Shown here in pieces: positions 53,258 through 62,592 of a stretch of DNA of 64,000 nucleotides. Made by a program: the position numbers and the translations under genes. The stretch's first letter is position 1. Each line of letters starts with the position of its first letter. Source of the stretch: Thioploca ingrica (GTDB lineage Bacteria; Pseudomonadota; Gammaproteobacteria; Beggiatoales; Beggiatoaceae); contig AP014633.1 in assembly GCA_000828835.1 (NCBI GenBank), positions 2,480,001 through 2,544,000 on the forward strand, given 5' to 3'. The notes under the pieces were generated by a model. It searched no databases, had not been told where the DNA came from, and was given only the letters and a program-made list of their open reading frames with translations.

Positions 53258-53815
53258 TTAGGATTTTTCAGTTTTAGATTCTTCTTCCACAACCATGTAT
53301 TGAGCCAGATAAAAACTTTGGCCAATAACAAATACTAAAGTGAGTCCCATCATACCAAATAATTTGAAATTAACCCAGGTATTGGTATCAAAATGAAAAG
53401 CAACATACCAATTGACTAAGCCCATTACCACGAAGAAAGTTATCCAGGCCATATTCAAATAATTCCAAACCTGAGGAACGGTAACACTGATCTGGCTTTC
53501 TAACATGCGTTGGATTAAATTTTTCTTCCCGACGAATTGACTCCCAAAAAAGGCGAGCGCAAAGGCCCAATTGACAATCGTTGGTTTCCATTTAATAAAC
53601 GTCTCATCATGCAGTAGCAAGGTGGCTCCACCTAAGACGACGACCAGAACCAACGTCACTAAGTGCATGTTTTCTATGCGGTGGTGTTTTAACCAAACCC
53701 AACTCACTTGTCCTAGTGAGGCAATAATTATTACTGCGGTGGCGACATATATATCGTAGAGTTTATAAGCGATAAAAAAGAGTAAAATAGGAAAAAAGTC
53801 AACCAGAAATTTCAT
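53258..53815 (-). CDS. yciB: Septation protein A homologue (inner membrane protein YciB)
   Basis: 185 residues with about five membrane helices. Diagnostic start MKFLVDFFPILLFFIAYKLYDIYVATAV, then WKPTIVNWAFALAFFGSQF and NYLNMAWITFFVVMGLVNWYVAF. Inner membrane protein linked to cell-envelope synthesis and septation. First gene of the leftward operon; 193 bases of divergent promoter region separate it from the YiiX-like gene, with nothing further identified. Confidence 0.94.
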   Translation of the reverse strand: MKFLVDFFPILLFFIAYKLYDIYVATAVIIIASLGQVSWVWLKHHRIENMHLVTLVLVVVLGGATLLLHDETFIKWKPTIVNWAFALAFFGSQFVGKKNLIQRMLESQISVTVPQVWNYLNMAWITFFVVMGLVNWYVAFHFDTNTWVNFKLFGMMGLTLVFVIGQSFYLAQYMVVEEESKTEKS

Positions 53816-54008
53816 AACAGATTATCAATCTTAAGTTAAGATTAAAGTGAATAGAATAGAAGCATTATAACGAATTTCTTTAATAAGTGTAGTTATTCTC
53901 TCTTTCAATCTCAATAAAAGTCTAAAAGTCTTTTAATAGGGTAAATGGCACACTTTTAGCCTATTTTCTAAAAGGTACCTTCTATATGACCTTTTAAGGA
54001 GTTGTTCC

Positions 54009-54911
54009 ATGCGAATCAATCAAGCCAATTTTACTCAACGGGTATTGAAATTAAGTAATGCGACTCAGGTGGTTAAACGTCCCCCTTTTATTATCTATCG
54101 CCCACATCATTTTGCCCTCAACGGTACGCATACCCGAGAAATTATGGAACTCGTTGAACCTGGCGATATTTTAGTCCGTTATTTTAACCATTATTTAAGC
54201 CGTCTATTGATACGAGGTACTTTTACACACGTTGGTTTTTATCTGGGTGAAGTCAATGAAACTCATTTAAAACAATTAGCTAAAATTGACAACCCCGATC
54301 AATTTAAGTTGAGTAAGCAAATGGTTATTCACACGAGCGGAGATCAAGTTTATCTTGAAGATATCATCGATTTTTGTCGTTGTGATGGATTGGCCGTGAT
54401 GCGTTTTCCTCGGCAATTAAAACCCTTAACATCTCAGTCACTACCCGAAAACTTACAAGCCTACTTTGCTAATCCAACTCAAGTAATTCAGGAGGCAATC
54501 CCAATCCACTTACAACCCACCACTGAGGATAATAAAGGTCACTCAGCAAAACCAGAATCATCTCTCCCAGCGCCTCACCTAGACGCCGCTGTGCTTGCCC
54601 TCATTAAAGCCGAAAAAGATATTGCGCACTATTTGGTTCAAGGGAAAGGCATTGAATTTGAAAAGATCTTCAAAATTTTATATCGCCTCGCTTTAAGAGA
54701 ATTGACCGCACCTCACCCCTATCGGTTTAACATTGAACCTTTTTATTTAACCGCTTGTACAGAATTAGTCTATTTTATTACTAAAAGCATTGCTTGGAAT
54801 TATGGAATTGAACCGCAACTAGCCCGTCTATTTTTCAAACAGCGATATGTTATTATGCCCGATGTGTTTGTCGACAGCAATCTGGAAGAGATTTGGAAAG
54901 TAGTCGGTTAA
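54009..54911 (+). CDS. YiiX/YebB-like permuted NlpC/P60 papain-fold hydrolase
   Basis: 300 residues. Circularly permuted NlpC/P60-like pattern: EPGDILVRYF (about 50-59), catalytic His74 in TFTHVGFYLG, and Cys250 in LTACTELVYF near the end. A Pro/Ser-rich insertion lies at about 165-190. Such enzymes act on peptidoglycan or lipids; the substrate is unknown. AAGGAG is about eight bases before the ATG. It precedes mlaFE on the same strand by 61 bases. Confidence 0.78.
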   Translation: MRINQANFTQRVLKLSNATQVVKRPPFIIYRPHHFALNGTHTREIMELVEPGDILVRYFNHYLSRLLIRGTFTHVGFYLGEVNETHLKQLAKIDNPDQFKLSKQMVIHTSGDQVYLEDIIDFCRCDGLAVMRFPRQLKPLTSQSLPENLQAYFANPTQVIQEAIPIHLQPTTEDNKGHSAKPESSLPAPHLDAAVLALIKAEKDIAHYLVQGKGIEFEKIFKILYRLALRELTAPHPYRFNIEPFYLTACTELVYFITKSIAWNYGIEPQLARLFFKQRYVIMPDVFVDSNLEEIWKVVG

Positions 54912-54972
54912 AATAAATTTTAAGAACAAAAAAATAACGTCATGTGCAACACCTTATTCAAAATGGTGAATA

Positions 54973-55797
54973 ATGATTAATCAACTCAATGAGATAGAAC
55001 CACTTATCAAAATTCGCGGTCTGCGGTTTGCGCGTGGCAACCGCTGGATTTTTGATGGCATCGATATGGATATACCCCGTGGTCAAGTGACAGCCATTAT
55101 GGGACCCAGTGGTACCGGCAAAACCACTCTATTACGTTTACTTGGCGGACAATTAAAGCCTCATGCCGGTCGCATTGAAGTAGACGGTTTAGAAGTACCC
55201 AATTTATCTACGACTGCCCTTTACCAACTTCGGAAACGCATGGGCATGTTATTTCAAAGCGGTGCTTTACTTACCGATTTAAATGTGTTTGAAAATGTGG
55301 CTTTTCCAGTCCGCGAACATACTCAATTACCCGAATCATTAATTCGTCATCTGGTGTTGATGAAATTACACGCCGTAGGGTTACGGGGTGCACGCGATTT
55401 AATGCCCAGTCAACTTTCGGGTGGGATGGCACGACGAGTAGCTTTAGCGCGGGCTTTAGCTTTGGATCCGATGATGATCATGTATGATGAACCTTTTACC
55501 GGCCAAGATCCGATTTCAATGGGGGTGTTAGTCCGGCTGATTCGATCTTTTAATGACGCGTTGAATTTGACCAGTATTATTGTTTCCCATGATGTCCATG
55601 AAACCGCTGAAATTGCCGACCTGATCTATATCATTGCGGAGGGCAAAATTGTCGGTCAGGGGACACCAGCCGATTTAAAGACATCAGAATCCGCTTGGGC
55701 TAGACAATTCATCAATGCTCAAGCAGACGGACCGGTACCATTTCACTATCCAGCCCCCGATTATATGGCAGATTTGCTTAGAGGTCATTTATGTTAG
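54973..55797 (+). CDS. mlaF: Mla-type phospholipid ABC transporter ATP-binding protein
   Basis: 274 residues. Walker A GPSGTGKTT (44-52), signature QLSGGMARRVALARALALDP, Walker B MIMYDEPFTG and SHDVHETAEIAD. The pattern IRGLRFARGNRWIFDGIDMDIPRGQ is typical of MlaF/Ttg2A. Powers lipid movement between the membranes to keep outer-membrane asymmetry. It overlaps mlaE by seven bases. Confidence 0.92.
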   Translation: MINQLNEIEPLIKIRGLRFARGNRWIFDGIDMDIPRGQVTAIMGPSGTGKTTLLRLLGGQLKPHAGRIEVDGLEVPNLSTTALYQLRKRMGMLFQSGALLTDLNVFENVAFPVREHTQLPESLIRHLVLMKLHAVGLRGARDLMPSQLSGGMARRVALARALALDPMMIMYDEPFTGQDPISMGVLVRLIRSFNDALNLTSIIVSHDVHETAEIADLIYIIAEGKIVGQGTPADLKTSESAWARQFINAQADGPVPFHYPAPDYMADLLRGHLC

Positions 55798-56573
55798 AAC
55801 ACTTCCAACGTCTTGGTAATACGGTTTTTGATAGCCTGGAAAAAATCGGCCGTGGACATATTTTCTTCGCCCAAGTACTGGCCGGAGTACCCAGTTTATT
55901 TTGGCGTCCTTATCTGGTTATCGTACAACTTTATGCTGTTGGCGTATTGTCACTGACTATTATCATCGTATCTGGCTTGTTTGTGGGGATGGTGTTAGGT
56001 TTGCAAGGATATAATACGTTGATCGATTTTGGTGCGACTGAAGCATTAGGTGCAGTGGTTTCTTTATCTTTAGTACGCGAACTTGGACCGGTATTAACTT
56101 CATTACTGTTCGCTGGTCGGGCGGGTTCGGCTTTGACAGCAGAGATTGGTTTAATGAAAGCAACTGAACAGCTTGCCGGGATGGAAATGATGGCGGTTAA
56201 TCCACTGAAACGTATCATTGCACCTCGTTTAATTGCTGGCGTAATAGCGATGCCACTCCTGGCTGCTATTTTCAGCGCGGTTGGTATTTTAGGGGGTTAC
56301 TTAGTGGTCGTGGAATTATTAGGAGTAGACGCAGGTTCCTATTGGTCCCAAATGCAAGATAAAACGGATTTTATAGAAGATGTGAGCAATGGAATTATCA
56401 AAAGTATTGTATTTGGTATTGTAGTGACTTGGATTGCCGTGTTTGAGGGTTATGATTGTATTCCCACTTCAGAGGGTGTTAGCCGTGCCACCACACGGAC
56501 AGTGGTCCATTCTTCGCTAGCCACACTCGGATTAGATTTTATCCTAACAACAATCATGTTTAGTGACTTATAG
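55791..56573 (+). CDS. mlaE: Mla-type phospholipid ABC transporter permease
   Basis: 260 residues, polytopic. Family hallmarks GLFVGMVLGLQGYNTLIDFGATEALG, SLVRELGPVLTSLLFAGRAGSALTAEIGLMKATEQLAGMEMMAVNPLKRI and the closing TTRTVVHSSLATLGLDFILTTIMF. The usual next gene, mlaD (MCE substrate-binding protein), does not follow, nor do mlaC or mlaB; a secreted duplicated-domain protein takes that position. Confidence 0.93.
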   Translation: MLEHFQRLGNTVFDSLEKIGRGHIFFAQVLAGVPSLFWRPYLVIVQLYAVGVLSLTIIIVSGLFVGMVLGLQGYNTLIDFGATEALGAVVSLSLVRELGPVLTSLLFAGRAGSALTAEIGLMKATEQLAGMEMMAVNPLKRIIAPRLIAGVIAMPLLAAIFSAVGILGGYLVVVELLGVDAGSYWSQMQDKTDFIEDVSNGIIKSIVFGIVVTWIAVFEGYDCIPTSEGVSRATTRTVVHSSLATLGLDFILTTIMFSDL

Positions 56574-56637
56574 TCTAGCTGTTTCTCGTTGCTGAAGCGA
56601 GCTATTGTTCCAATTTATAATAGGAGATTTTTTCAAT

Positions 56638-57690
56638 ATGCAGAGAAAATATTTGTTTAACGCATTAATTTGGCTCAATGCGATAAATATGACATTGCCA
56701 CTGTCGACAAAAGCCAATAAGGAAGAACCTCTTCCGCTGTCATCACCGCCCTCAATGGAATTAACTGAACCGGTTTTAACCGTTCCAAATATCGCCGTGA
56801 AAATAGTCGGTACGGCAAAAGAACAAGCCGAGTTAGAACCGGTACAAGCCATCGTTAAGAATATTCTTAACAATTCTAAATTAGGGGTAGTCAAATTACC
56901 CGTATCAGATGGTTGTTCCGTAACCCCGGCTATGAAAGTTGCCCAACATTTAGAAATTGTTATTGGTGAGAAAGCCTTTCTAGAATCACCACGCAGTTAT
57001 CAAGTCAGTATTTCTTTACAAGAGAAAGGTTTGCAAAGCACTGCTAAATTGTTTGACTATTTTCTTAATGATCCAGACAAGCTATATCAAAACTTAAAGA
57101 ATTATTTAACTGAATATTTGAACTTGCAACCGAAAGCCACCACTGCTCAGGTAGTAACTGTTCAATCTGCGCAATCCCAATCCGTTGCGCCATTATTAAC
57201 CCCCTCTCCCCCAGATCAGTTAGCCGCCAATCCACCTTCGGTGCCTTCATCGCCAGCTAACCCAAAGTCTGGCACTGTTTTTCCCCAACAAGAAATTCAA
57301 CTTAAAAATATGAGTCCAACCGTCAAACATATTGCCATTAAATTGCAAGGTACCGAAAGAGAAAAGGAGGAACTTGAGGAGGTACAAACGATGATTAACC
57401 AGATTCTGAATTCTTCCAAATTAGATGTAGTAAGAATACCCGTGCCCAATGAACCCGTAACCACACCGGCTATTAAAGTTTACGAAAATTTAGAAATTGT
57501 TATCGGTATCAAATCACCAGATCAAGTGAATCAAGCTTATCAAGTGAATATCACCTTACAAGAACAAGGTTCTCCAGTAGAAGCACGGTTGTTTGAATAT
57601 TATCCGCATGATAATCAAAAATTTTTTAATGAACTAAAAGCTTACTTGACTGAACACTTAAATTTGCAACCTCGAATTTCGGTTAATTAA
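56638..57690 (+). CDS. Exported protein with two tandem copies of an unnamed ~115-residue domain
   Basis: 350 residues from the ATG at 56638, which follows AGGAG by ten bases and gives a signal-like N-terminus (hydrophobic NALIWLNAINMTLPLS). Repeat 1 (about 50-165) and repeat 2 (about 235-345) share IAVKIVGT/IAIKLQGT, AELEPVQAIVKNILNNSKLGVV/EELEEVQTMINQILNSSK, LEIVIG, YQVSISLQEKG/YQVNITLQEQG, and LKNYLTEYLNLQP/LKAYLTEHLNLQP. A Pro/Ser/Gln-rich linker joins them. No family recognised. It lies 64 bases after mlaE. Confidence 0.7.
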   Translation: MQRKYLFNALIWLNAINMTLPLSTKANKEEPLPLSSPPSMELTEPVLTVPNIAVKIVGTAKEQAELEPVQAIVKNILNNSKLGVVKLPVSDGCSVTPAMKVAQHLEIVIGEKAFLESPRSYQVSISLQEKGLQSTAKLFDYFLNDPDKLYQNLKNYLTEYLNLQPKATTAQVVTVQSAQSQSVAPLLTPSPPDQLAANPPSVPSSPANPKSGTVFPQQEIQLKNMSPTVKHIAIKLQGTEREKEELEEVQTMINQILNSSKLDVVRIPVPNEPVTTPAIKVYENLEIVIGIKSPDQVNQAYQVNITLQEQGSPVEARLFEYYPHDNQKFFNELKAYLTEHLNLQPRISVN

Positions 57691-57956
57691 GTAACTCAGC
57701 CAAAATTTTTTAACTTTGATAAGCAATTCAAATGAGCTTAAATTCGGGATAATAAGATAAAGTTTGCTACGAGATCCTTTTCCTTCTTCCATCTAGAACA
57801 ATTCTGCATCACTTCCTCAGCGGAAGGAACCGAGTACTATCAATAAAAAGATAAGATCGATCTTTCCAAAATCACATTTTCCAACTTTATGGCATAATTA
57901 ACCAACCCAACTTAAAATTGTTAGGATCACCATAACTCCTGAGAGGAATTTAAATA

Positions 57957-58373
57957 ATGAATTATGATGAACCTAAAGATTATTTGGACAATCAGCCGCT
58001 ATCAGAAATCAATATTATTCCCCTGGTTGACGTCATGTTAGTGTTATTGATTTTATTTATGATCACAGCCCCTTTATTTACACCACATGCCATTAAAATT
58101 GACTTACCGCAAGCGTCAAGTGAAATCAATGTCAGTAAACCGAATATCATCACCTTAAGCATTGATGCCAAAGGCCGTTTATTTTGGAATAAAGAACCCA
58201 TTGATCAGCCAGAATTTAATAAGCGATTAACTCACGCAGCACAACAACCACCCACCCCAGAATTACAGCTATGGGCTGATAAAATTACTCCTTATCAAAA
58301 AATTGCGGAGGTGATGTCAATAGCACATCAAGCGGGCATAACTCGTTTGGGTTTTATTACTCAACCAGATTAA
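57957..58373 (+). CDS. exbD: ExbD/TolR-type proton channel subunit
   Basis: 138 residues. A cytoplasmic N-terminus, one membrane helix with the essential Asp25 (NIIPLVDVMLVLLILFMI), then a periplasmic domain LFTPHAIKIDLPQASSEIN and IAEVMSIAHQAGITRLGFIT. It stands alone: no exbB/tolQ neighbour, while tonB-exbB at 39.8-41.5 kb lacks an exbD. The 266 bases upstream hold no other gene. Confidence 0.92.
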   Translation: MNYDEPKDYLDNQPLSEINIIPLVDVMLVLLILFMITAPLFTPHAIKIDLPQASSEINVSKPNIITLSIDAKGRLFWNKEPIDQPEFNKRLTHAAQQPPTPELQLWADKITPYQKIAEVMSIAHQAGITRLGFITQPD

Positions 58374-58417
58374 ATTTAGTTTCGCGGGCGTGATAATTCT
58401 ATGGTGGTGCTATATAG

Positions 58418-58467
58418 GTAGTGATATGAACGCCACCCAGTAGTGCCTTGTCTAAGAAAATCACTAC
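58418..58467. repeat. GTAGTGATAT ... AAAATCACTAC inverted repeat (copy 2)
   Basis: GTAGTGAT (58418-58425) and ATCACTAC (58460-58467) with the same outer bases as the copy at 49106-49167 but a different, shorter inner part. It lies just upstream of the rplM promoter; a further half-site AATCACTAC is at 58546-58554. Confidence 0.6.
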
Positions 58468-58505
58468 TTGTACAGATACAGAATTACTGTTGTACCAAAA
58501 TAACC

Positions 58506-58537
58506 TTGACAGATAATGAGCGAATCCGTAGTATAAT
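58506..58537 (+). promoter_or_regulatory. Sigma-70 promoter of rplM-rpsI
   Basis: A perfect -35 TTGACA (58506-58511) is followed at 17 bases by TAGTAT (58529-58534) and at 20 bases by a perfect TATAAT (58532-58537); one of these is the -10. It leaves a leader of about 40 bases before the rplM ATG, which could hold an L13 autoregulatory structure, though I see no consensus. Confidence 0.65.
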
Positions 58538-58580
58538 TTGTTTTGTTAATCACTACCGAATAGTTGGGAGAATTGAATTG

Positions 58581-59015
58581 ATGAAAACCTTTAGCGCCAG
58601 ACCGTTAACGGTTAAGCGAGACTGGTATGTAATTGATGCCGATAATCTAGTGTTAGGTCGACTGGCGAGTGAAATTGCGAAACGCTTGCGGGGCAAACAT
58701 AAAGCGGAATATACCCCCCACGTGGACACTGGAGATTACATCGTGGTCATCAATGCGGACAAGCTGCGGGTAACCGGGCGCAAACGCACCGCTAAAGTGT
58801 ATTATCACCATAGTGGATATCCGGGTGGAATTAAAGCGATTCCCTTTGATAAACTGCTGGAGAAAGCCCCGGAACGAATCCTGCAGATCGCGGTGAAAGG
58901 GATGTTACCCAAAGGCCCCTTAGGTCGGGCTATGTTTCGGAAACTGAAAGTCTATGCGGGCCCCCAACATAACCATTTAGCTCAACAACCACTCTCCTGG
59001 AGTTTAACACACTAA
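58581..59015 (+). CDS. rplM: 50S ribosomal protein L13
   Basis: 144 residues from the ATG at 58581 ([20 protein letters not shown]), with GGGAG a dozen bases upstream; the longer frame from 58443 includes the promoter region and is not coding. Visible: [47 protein letters not shown] and [19 protein letters not shown]. Forms the standard operon with rpsI seven bases on. These two genes are visibly more GC-rich than their neighbours, typical of highly expressed codon choice. Confidence 0.98.
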   Translation: MKTFSARPLTVKRDWYVIDADNLVLGRLASEIAKRLRGKHKAEYTPHVDTGDYIVVINADKLRVTGRKRTAKVYYHHSGYPGGIKAIPFDKLLEKAPERILQIAVKGMLPKGPLGRAMFRKLKVYAGPQHNHLAQQPLSWSLTH

Positions 59016-59022
59016 GATTCTT

Positions 59023-59412
59023 ATGGCAGAACAACATTACGCAACGGGACGACGTAAAAGTGCTTCCGCGCGGGTCTTTCTACGACCTGGTGAAGGTCAA
59101 GTCACGGTCAACGGTCTCCCCCTGGAAGAATACTTTGGTCGGGAAACCGCACGGATGGTCGTGCGCCAACCGCTACAAGTGGTTGATAGAGAAGAGACTT
59201 TTAATATTTATGCCACCGTCAGTGGGGGTGGGAACACCGGTCAAGCCGGGGCGATTCGGCATGGCTTAGCTCGGGCCTTAGTGGCTTATGATGAAAGTTT
59301 TCGGGCCGCTTTGCGTCAAGCGGGTTTCTTGACGCGGGATGCGCGGGAAGTGGAACGGAAAAAGGTGGGTTTACATAAGGCGCGCAAACGCCCGCAATAC
59401 TCGAAACGGTAA
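59023..59412 (+). CDS. rpsI: 30S ribosomal protein S9
   Basis: 129 residues, the usual 128-130. [51 protein letters not shown], and the C-terminal tRNA-contacting tail [11 protein letters not shown] are diagnostic. Cotranscribed with rplM. No hairpin terminator is obvious until 59561-59591. Confidence 0.98.
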   Translation: MAEQHYATGRRKSASARVFLRPGEGQVTVNGLPLEEYFGRETARMVVRQPLQVVDREETFNIYATVSGGGNTGQAGAIRHGLARALVAYDESFRAALRQAGFLTRDAREVERKKVGLHKARKRPQYSKR

Positions 59413-59560
59413 GGGTCTCAACTCAGGGTCAATCCTTATTTTTGGATAACTTTGGGGGATCGTCTAGCTTTATCTCATTCGCCCCACCTTGGTGGTTAAA
59501 AAGCCCTGAGAAATAGGTTACTTTAGATTGAGTTGAATACGCTTTAGCTTAAAGTTGTTC

Positions 59561-59591
59561 GCCTTCATGAGGAAAGTGATTTCATGAAGGC
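59561..59591. terminator. Hairpin between convergent rpsI and glgB
   Basis: GCCTTCATGA (59561-59570) pairs with TCATGAAGGC (59582-59591). It lies between convergent genes, 24 bases beyond the glgB stop, so may end transcription from both sides, although the flanking T-runs are weak. Confidence 0.5.
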
Positions 59592-59614
59592 TTTAGGTAA
59601 GGCAACCCGTTTAT

Positions 59615-61963
59615 TTATTCTTGCTCAGGTTTTTTGCGAGTAGCAGAACGTTTTTTACGAGAAGTGGATTGCGTTTTTGTGGTTGCAGAAATTGTTGCCG
59701 AATCTGCCTGAGTCATCTTGGTTTCAGTGGACTGGGTCAACTCTTCATTATTAGTGTCGTCTTCTATTTCGTCTTCCTCTTCTTCCTCTTCTTGAGTGGG
59801 CTTCAGAATAATACCAGCGAGCGGTGGCAGGGTAATTGGCATAGAATAGGGTCTATCCATCCAAGGATATTTTTCAGCCATGAGTATATTGCCACCATTG
59901 CCTACATTGCTACCACCATAGCATTGAGCATCAGAATTAAAAATTTCATCATAACGACCTGGCTTGGGCACACCAATGCGGTAATTATGACGGGGTACCG
60001 GCGTGAAGTTAAGGGCGATAATCAACATTTCTTTATCACTTTTACGCAAAGCAATCAGTATGGATTGTTCCGCGTCGTGACAATCAATCCATTCAAAACC
60101 TTGCCATTCAAATTCGTATTTATACAACGCTTCCAATTGGAAATAAATTTTATTTAAATCTCTGACCAATGCTTGTATACCTTGATGAAATGGGTATTGC
60201 AGTACGTACCAATCCAAGATTTGAGCACTGTTCCATTCGGTACCTTGACCAAATTCGGTTCCCATAAACAGCAATTTTTTGCCAGGGTGAGTAAACATAT
60301 AAGTGTAAATTAAGCGCAAATTGGCAAAGCGTTGCCATTCATCACCGGGCATTTTATGGAGCATCGATTGTTTGCCATGCACCACTTCATCATGAGAAAA
60401 AGGTAACAAAAAATTCTCCGTAAACGCATATAACATACTAAAAGTCAGCATGTTTTGATGATATTTACGATGAACTGATTCTTTAGACATGTAACTTAAG
60501 GTATCGTTCATCCACCCCATATTCCATTTTAGGCTAAAACCCAATCCTCCCGTTTCTACAGGACGAGTCACTTGAGGCCAAGAAGTGGATTCTTCTGCCA
60601 TAATTAATACGCCAGGATGTTCACCATGAGCTACGGTATTCAATTCTCTTAAAAAAGCGATAGCTTCTAAATTTTCCCGTCCGCCATATTGGTTAGGAAT
60701 CCATTCGCTACGAGAATAATCTAAATAAAGCATCGAAGCAACGGCATCGACCCGTAAGCCATCCAGATGAAATTCTTCGAGCCAATACAAGGCACTAGAC
60801 AGGAGGAAGTTTTTCACTTCATAACGACTGTAATTATAAATCAAGGTTGCCCAGTCTAGATGTTCTCCTTTCCGTGGATCTTCATGTTCGTAAACGGGAG
60901 TACCATCAAAACGAGCGAGTCCATGCGCATCTTTAGGAAAATGGGCGGGAACCCAATCTAAGAATACGCCCACCTTATGTTGGTGACAATAATCGACAAA
61001 ATAGCGAAAATCATCTGGACTACCATAGCGGCTAGTGGGTGCATAGTAACCGACCGTTTGATATCCCCAAGAGGCATCATAGGGATGTTCAGTAATCGGT
61101 AATAGTTCAATATGGCTAAAACCGAGATCAGTAACATAGTCTACTAAGCGATGTGCCAATTCGCGATAATTGAGCAATTCTCCTTCTGGTCCACGTTGCC
61201 AAGAACCTAAGTGAACTTCATAAATTGACATTGGTTCATGAAGCCAATCTCTCTGTTGACGTTGTTCTAGCCATTGGGTATCACTCCAACCGTAAGCGGT
61301 ATCATTGACTACAATAGAGGCTGTTTTAGGACGTACTTCAAAATATTGTCCATAGGGATCCGATTTATAAAAAACATTACCCGTTTGACGATTGCGAATT
61401 TCATATTTGTAAAATGTTCCTGGACCAACATCAGGAATGAACAATTCCCAAATACCATTACTGCCATGGCTGCGCATGGTGTGACTTCGCCCGTCCCACC
61501 GATTAAAGTCGCCAACCACACTCACTCGCTCAGCATTGGGTGCCCAGACCGCAAATAAGACACCGCCAATGCCATCGGCTTCATGGACGTGTGCCCCTAA
61601 AAATCGGTAAGTATGCCAATGTTTACCTTCGCTAAATAAGTGCATATCAAAATCAGATAATTGCGGTAAAAAGCAATAAGGATCGTGGGTAATGTGTTCA
61701 CGGTGATCTTTATCTCGCCAAATAAAGCGATAATGATTAGGTATTTTGATGGTTGCTTCACCTTCCCATTCAAATAAATCAGTATTAGGGATACGTTGCA
61801 TCTGGAGATTACCCTCAGTAATAGCTACTTCTTCGGCATAAGGAATATAAGCCCGGATAATCGTGCGATTGCCCACGGTATGCTTGCCTAGCACCGAAAA
61901 GGGATCATGATGACGAGCTTCGATAACTTTTTGTAATTCGAGATCCAAATGTGTGGTTGTCAT
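59615..61963 (-). CDS. glgB: 1,4-alpha-glucan branching enzyme with an added acidic/basic tail
   Basis: 782 residues from the ATG at 61963 ([13 protein letters not shown]); usual GlgB is about 730. Introduces alpha-1,6 branches in glycogen. N-terminal CBM48 ([34 protein letters not shown]), GH13 barrel with catalytic Asp in [20 protein letters not shown], Glu in [10 protein letters not shown] and Asp in [10 protein letters not shown]. After the normal end ([11 protein letters not shown]) comes a tail of about 55 residues with an all-acidic stretch and then Thr/Ser/Lys-rich sequence ending [14 protein letters not shown]. No other glg genes are in the window. Confidence 0.95.
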   Translation of the reverse strand: MTTTHLDLELQKVIEARHHDPFSVLGKHTVGNRTIIRAYIPYAEEVAITEGNLQMQRIPNTDLFEWEGEATIKIPNHYRFIWRDKDHREHITHDPYCFLPQLSDFDMHLFSEGKHWHTYRFLGAHVHEADGIGGVLFAVWAPNAERVSVVGDFNRWDGRSHTMRSHGSNGIWELFIPDVGPGTFYKYEIRNRQTGNVFYKSDPYGQYFEVRPKTASIVVNDTAYGWSDTQWLEQRQQRDWLHEPMSIYEVHLGSWQRGPEGELLNYRELAHRLVDYVTDLGFSHIELLPITEHPYDASWGYQTVGYYAPTSRYGSPDDFRYFVDYCHQHKVGVFLDWVPAHFPKDAHGLARFDGTPVYEHEDPRKGEHLDWATLIYNYSRYEVKNFLLSSALYWLEEFHLDGLRVDAVASMLYLDYSRSEWIPNQYGGRENLEAIAFLRELNTVAHGEHPGVLIMAEESTSWPQVTRPVETGGLGFSLKWNMGWMNDTLSYMSKESVHRKYHQNMLTFSMLYAFTENFLLPFSHDEVVHGKQSMLHKMPGDEWQRFANLRLIYTYMFTHPGKKLLFMGTEFGQGTEWNSAQILDWYVLQYPFHQGIQALVRDLNKIYFQLEALYKYEFEWQGFEWIDCHDAEQSILIALRKSDKEMLIIALNFTPVPRHNYRIGVPKPGRYDEIFNSDAQCYGGSNVGNGGNILMAEKYPWMDRPYSMPITLPPLAGIILKPTQEEEEEEDEIEDDTNNEELTQSTETKMTQADSATISATTKTQSTSRKKRSATRKKPEQE

Positions 61964-62178
61964 GTGCTTCCTCTGCTCGGTTGGGAGAAAATTCATTATT
62001 TGAGAACGGTAAATATTAAACTAAGTTGCTTATTATATGCAACCAACTGTTTTTATTATTTTTATATAAATTAACTTGCGGAAATTCAATCCGGATGGTG
62101 ACAAACCGGTTAAGTAAAAGCTAAAATTAATCGTTAAAAATGTAGACACTCAATTTGGCAAAAGCAAGGTAAATTTGT

Positions 62179-62485
62179 CAACTACCCCGCCCTCAAGGGC
62201 GGAGCTTGGAAAAGCTAGGTTGACCAGACTAAGCCGCTAGCAATAGTGGCTACGCCACCCCGAGGTCGTTAAGACTTACCAGCAGATGCTTCCTAAGTCT
62301 GCTGCCCTAAAAGGCTTTAATCAAGCTGGGGAAAGGTAAAGCCCCGCAGGTTTTAGTCGTTACTGGTAACAGTAAGAGCCGCGGGGTGGCCTTGTCGAAG
62401 GGAGATGGCAGGAAACTGCCGCGTCACTAGCCCCGTAAGGGGAGGGCTTAACCGCCGGACCGCTGGGAAAGACCAGCACCCCATT
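62179..62485 (+). ncRNA. Probable IscB omega RNA (HEARO-type), without its nuclease gene
   Basis: About 300 bases, far more GC-rich than the flanks, with no long ORF and dense pairing: CCGCCC/GGGCGG (62187-62202), AGCAGA...TCTGCT, GTTACTG/CAGTAA, CCCCG(C)...CGGGG joining 62342 to 62386, CCCC-GTAA-GGGG and GCTGG/CCAGC. The opening CAACTACCCCGCCCTCAAGG, the CTAAGCCGCTAGCAATAGTG and CGCCACCCCGAGGT segments match what I recall of HEARO/omega RNAs that lie 5' of IscB genes. Here no IscB follows. Recognition is from memory and needs a covariance-model search. Confidence 0.62.
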
Positions 62486-62587
62486 TTTACTTACACAGAT
62501 AGCCTAACCACCAGAGGAGCGAGAACTGGGTCGGCTTGAGCCGACGCGCTATCCCTCCCCGTCCTTAAGGACGAGGTTTCTCGCGCA
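62179..62587 (+). mobile_element. Short non-autonomous element with IS605-like hairpin ends carrying the omega-like RNA
   Basis: Left-end hairpin CCGCCC-TCAA-GGGCGG (62187-62202) and right-end hairpins GTCGGC-TTGA-GCCGAC (62530-62545) and CGTCC-TTAA-GGACG (62560-62573) are what IS200/IS605-type ends look like. TCAAC precedes the left hairpin and TTGATGA follows the right end. At about 410 bp there is no room for TnpA or IscB. Exact borders are uncertain by several bases. The flanks 61964-62178 show no gene. Confidence 0.6.
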
Positions 62588-62592
62588 ATTTG

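Noticed and set aside
58443-58580. 46-codon N-terminal extension of ribosomal protein L13
   Set aside because: It would translate the promoter region; L13 proteins begin at the MKTFSA methionine.
62179-62485. RNase P RNA, tmRNA or group II intron
   Set aside because: None of the hallmark core sequences (for example GAGGAAAGTCC of RNase P or the group II domain V) is present; IS605-like end hairpins and HEARO-like segments fit better.
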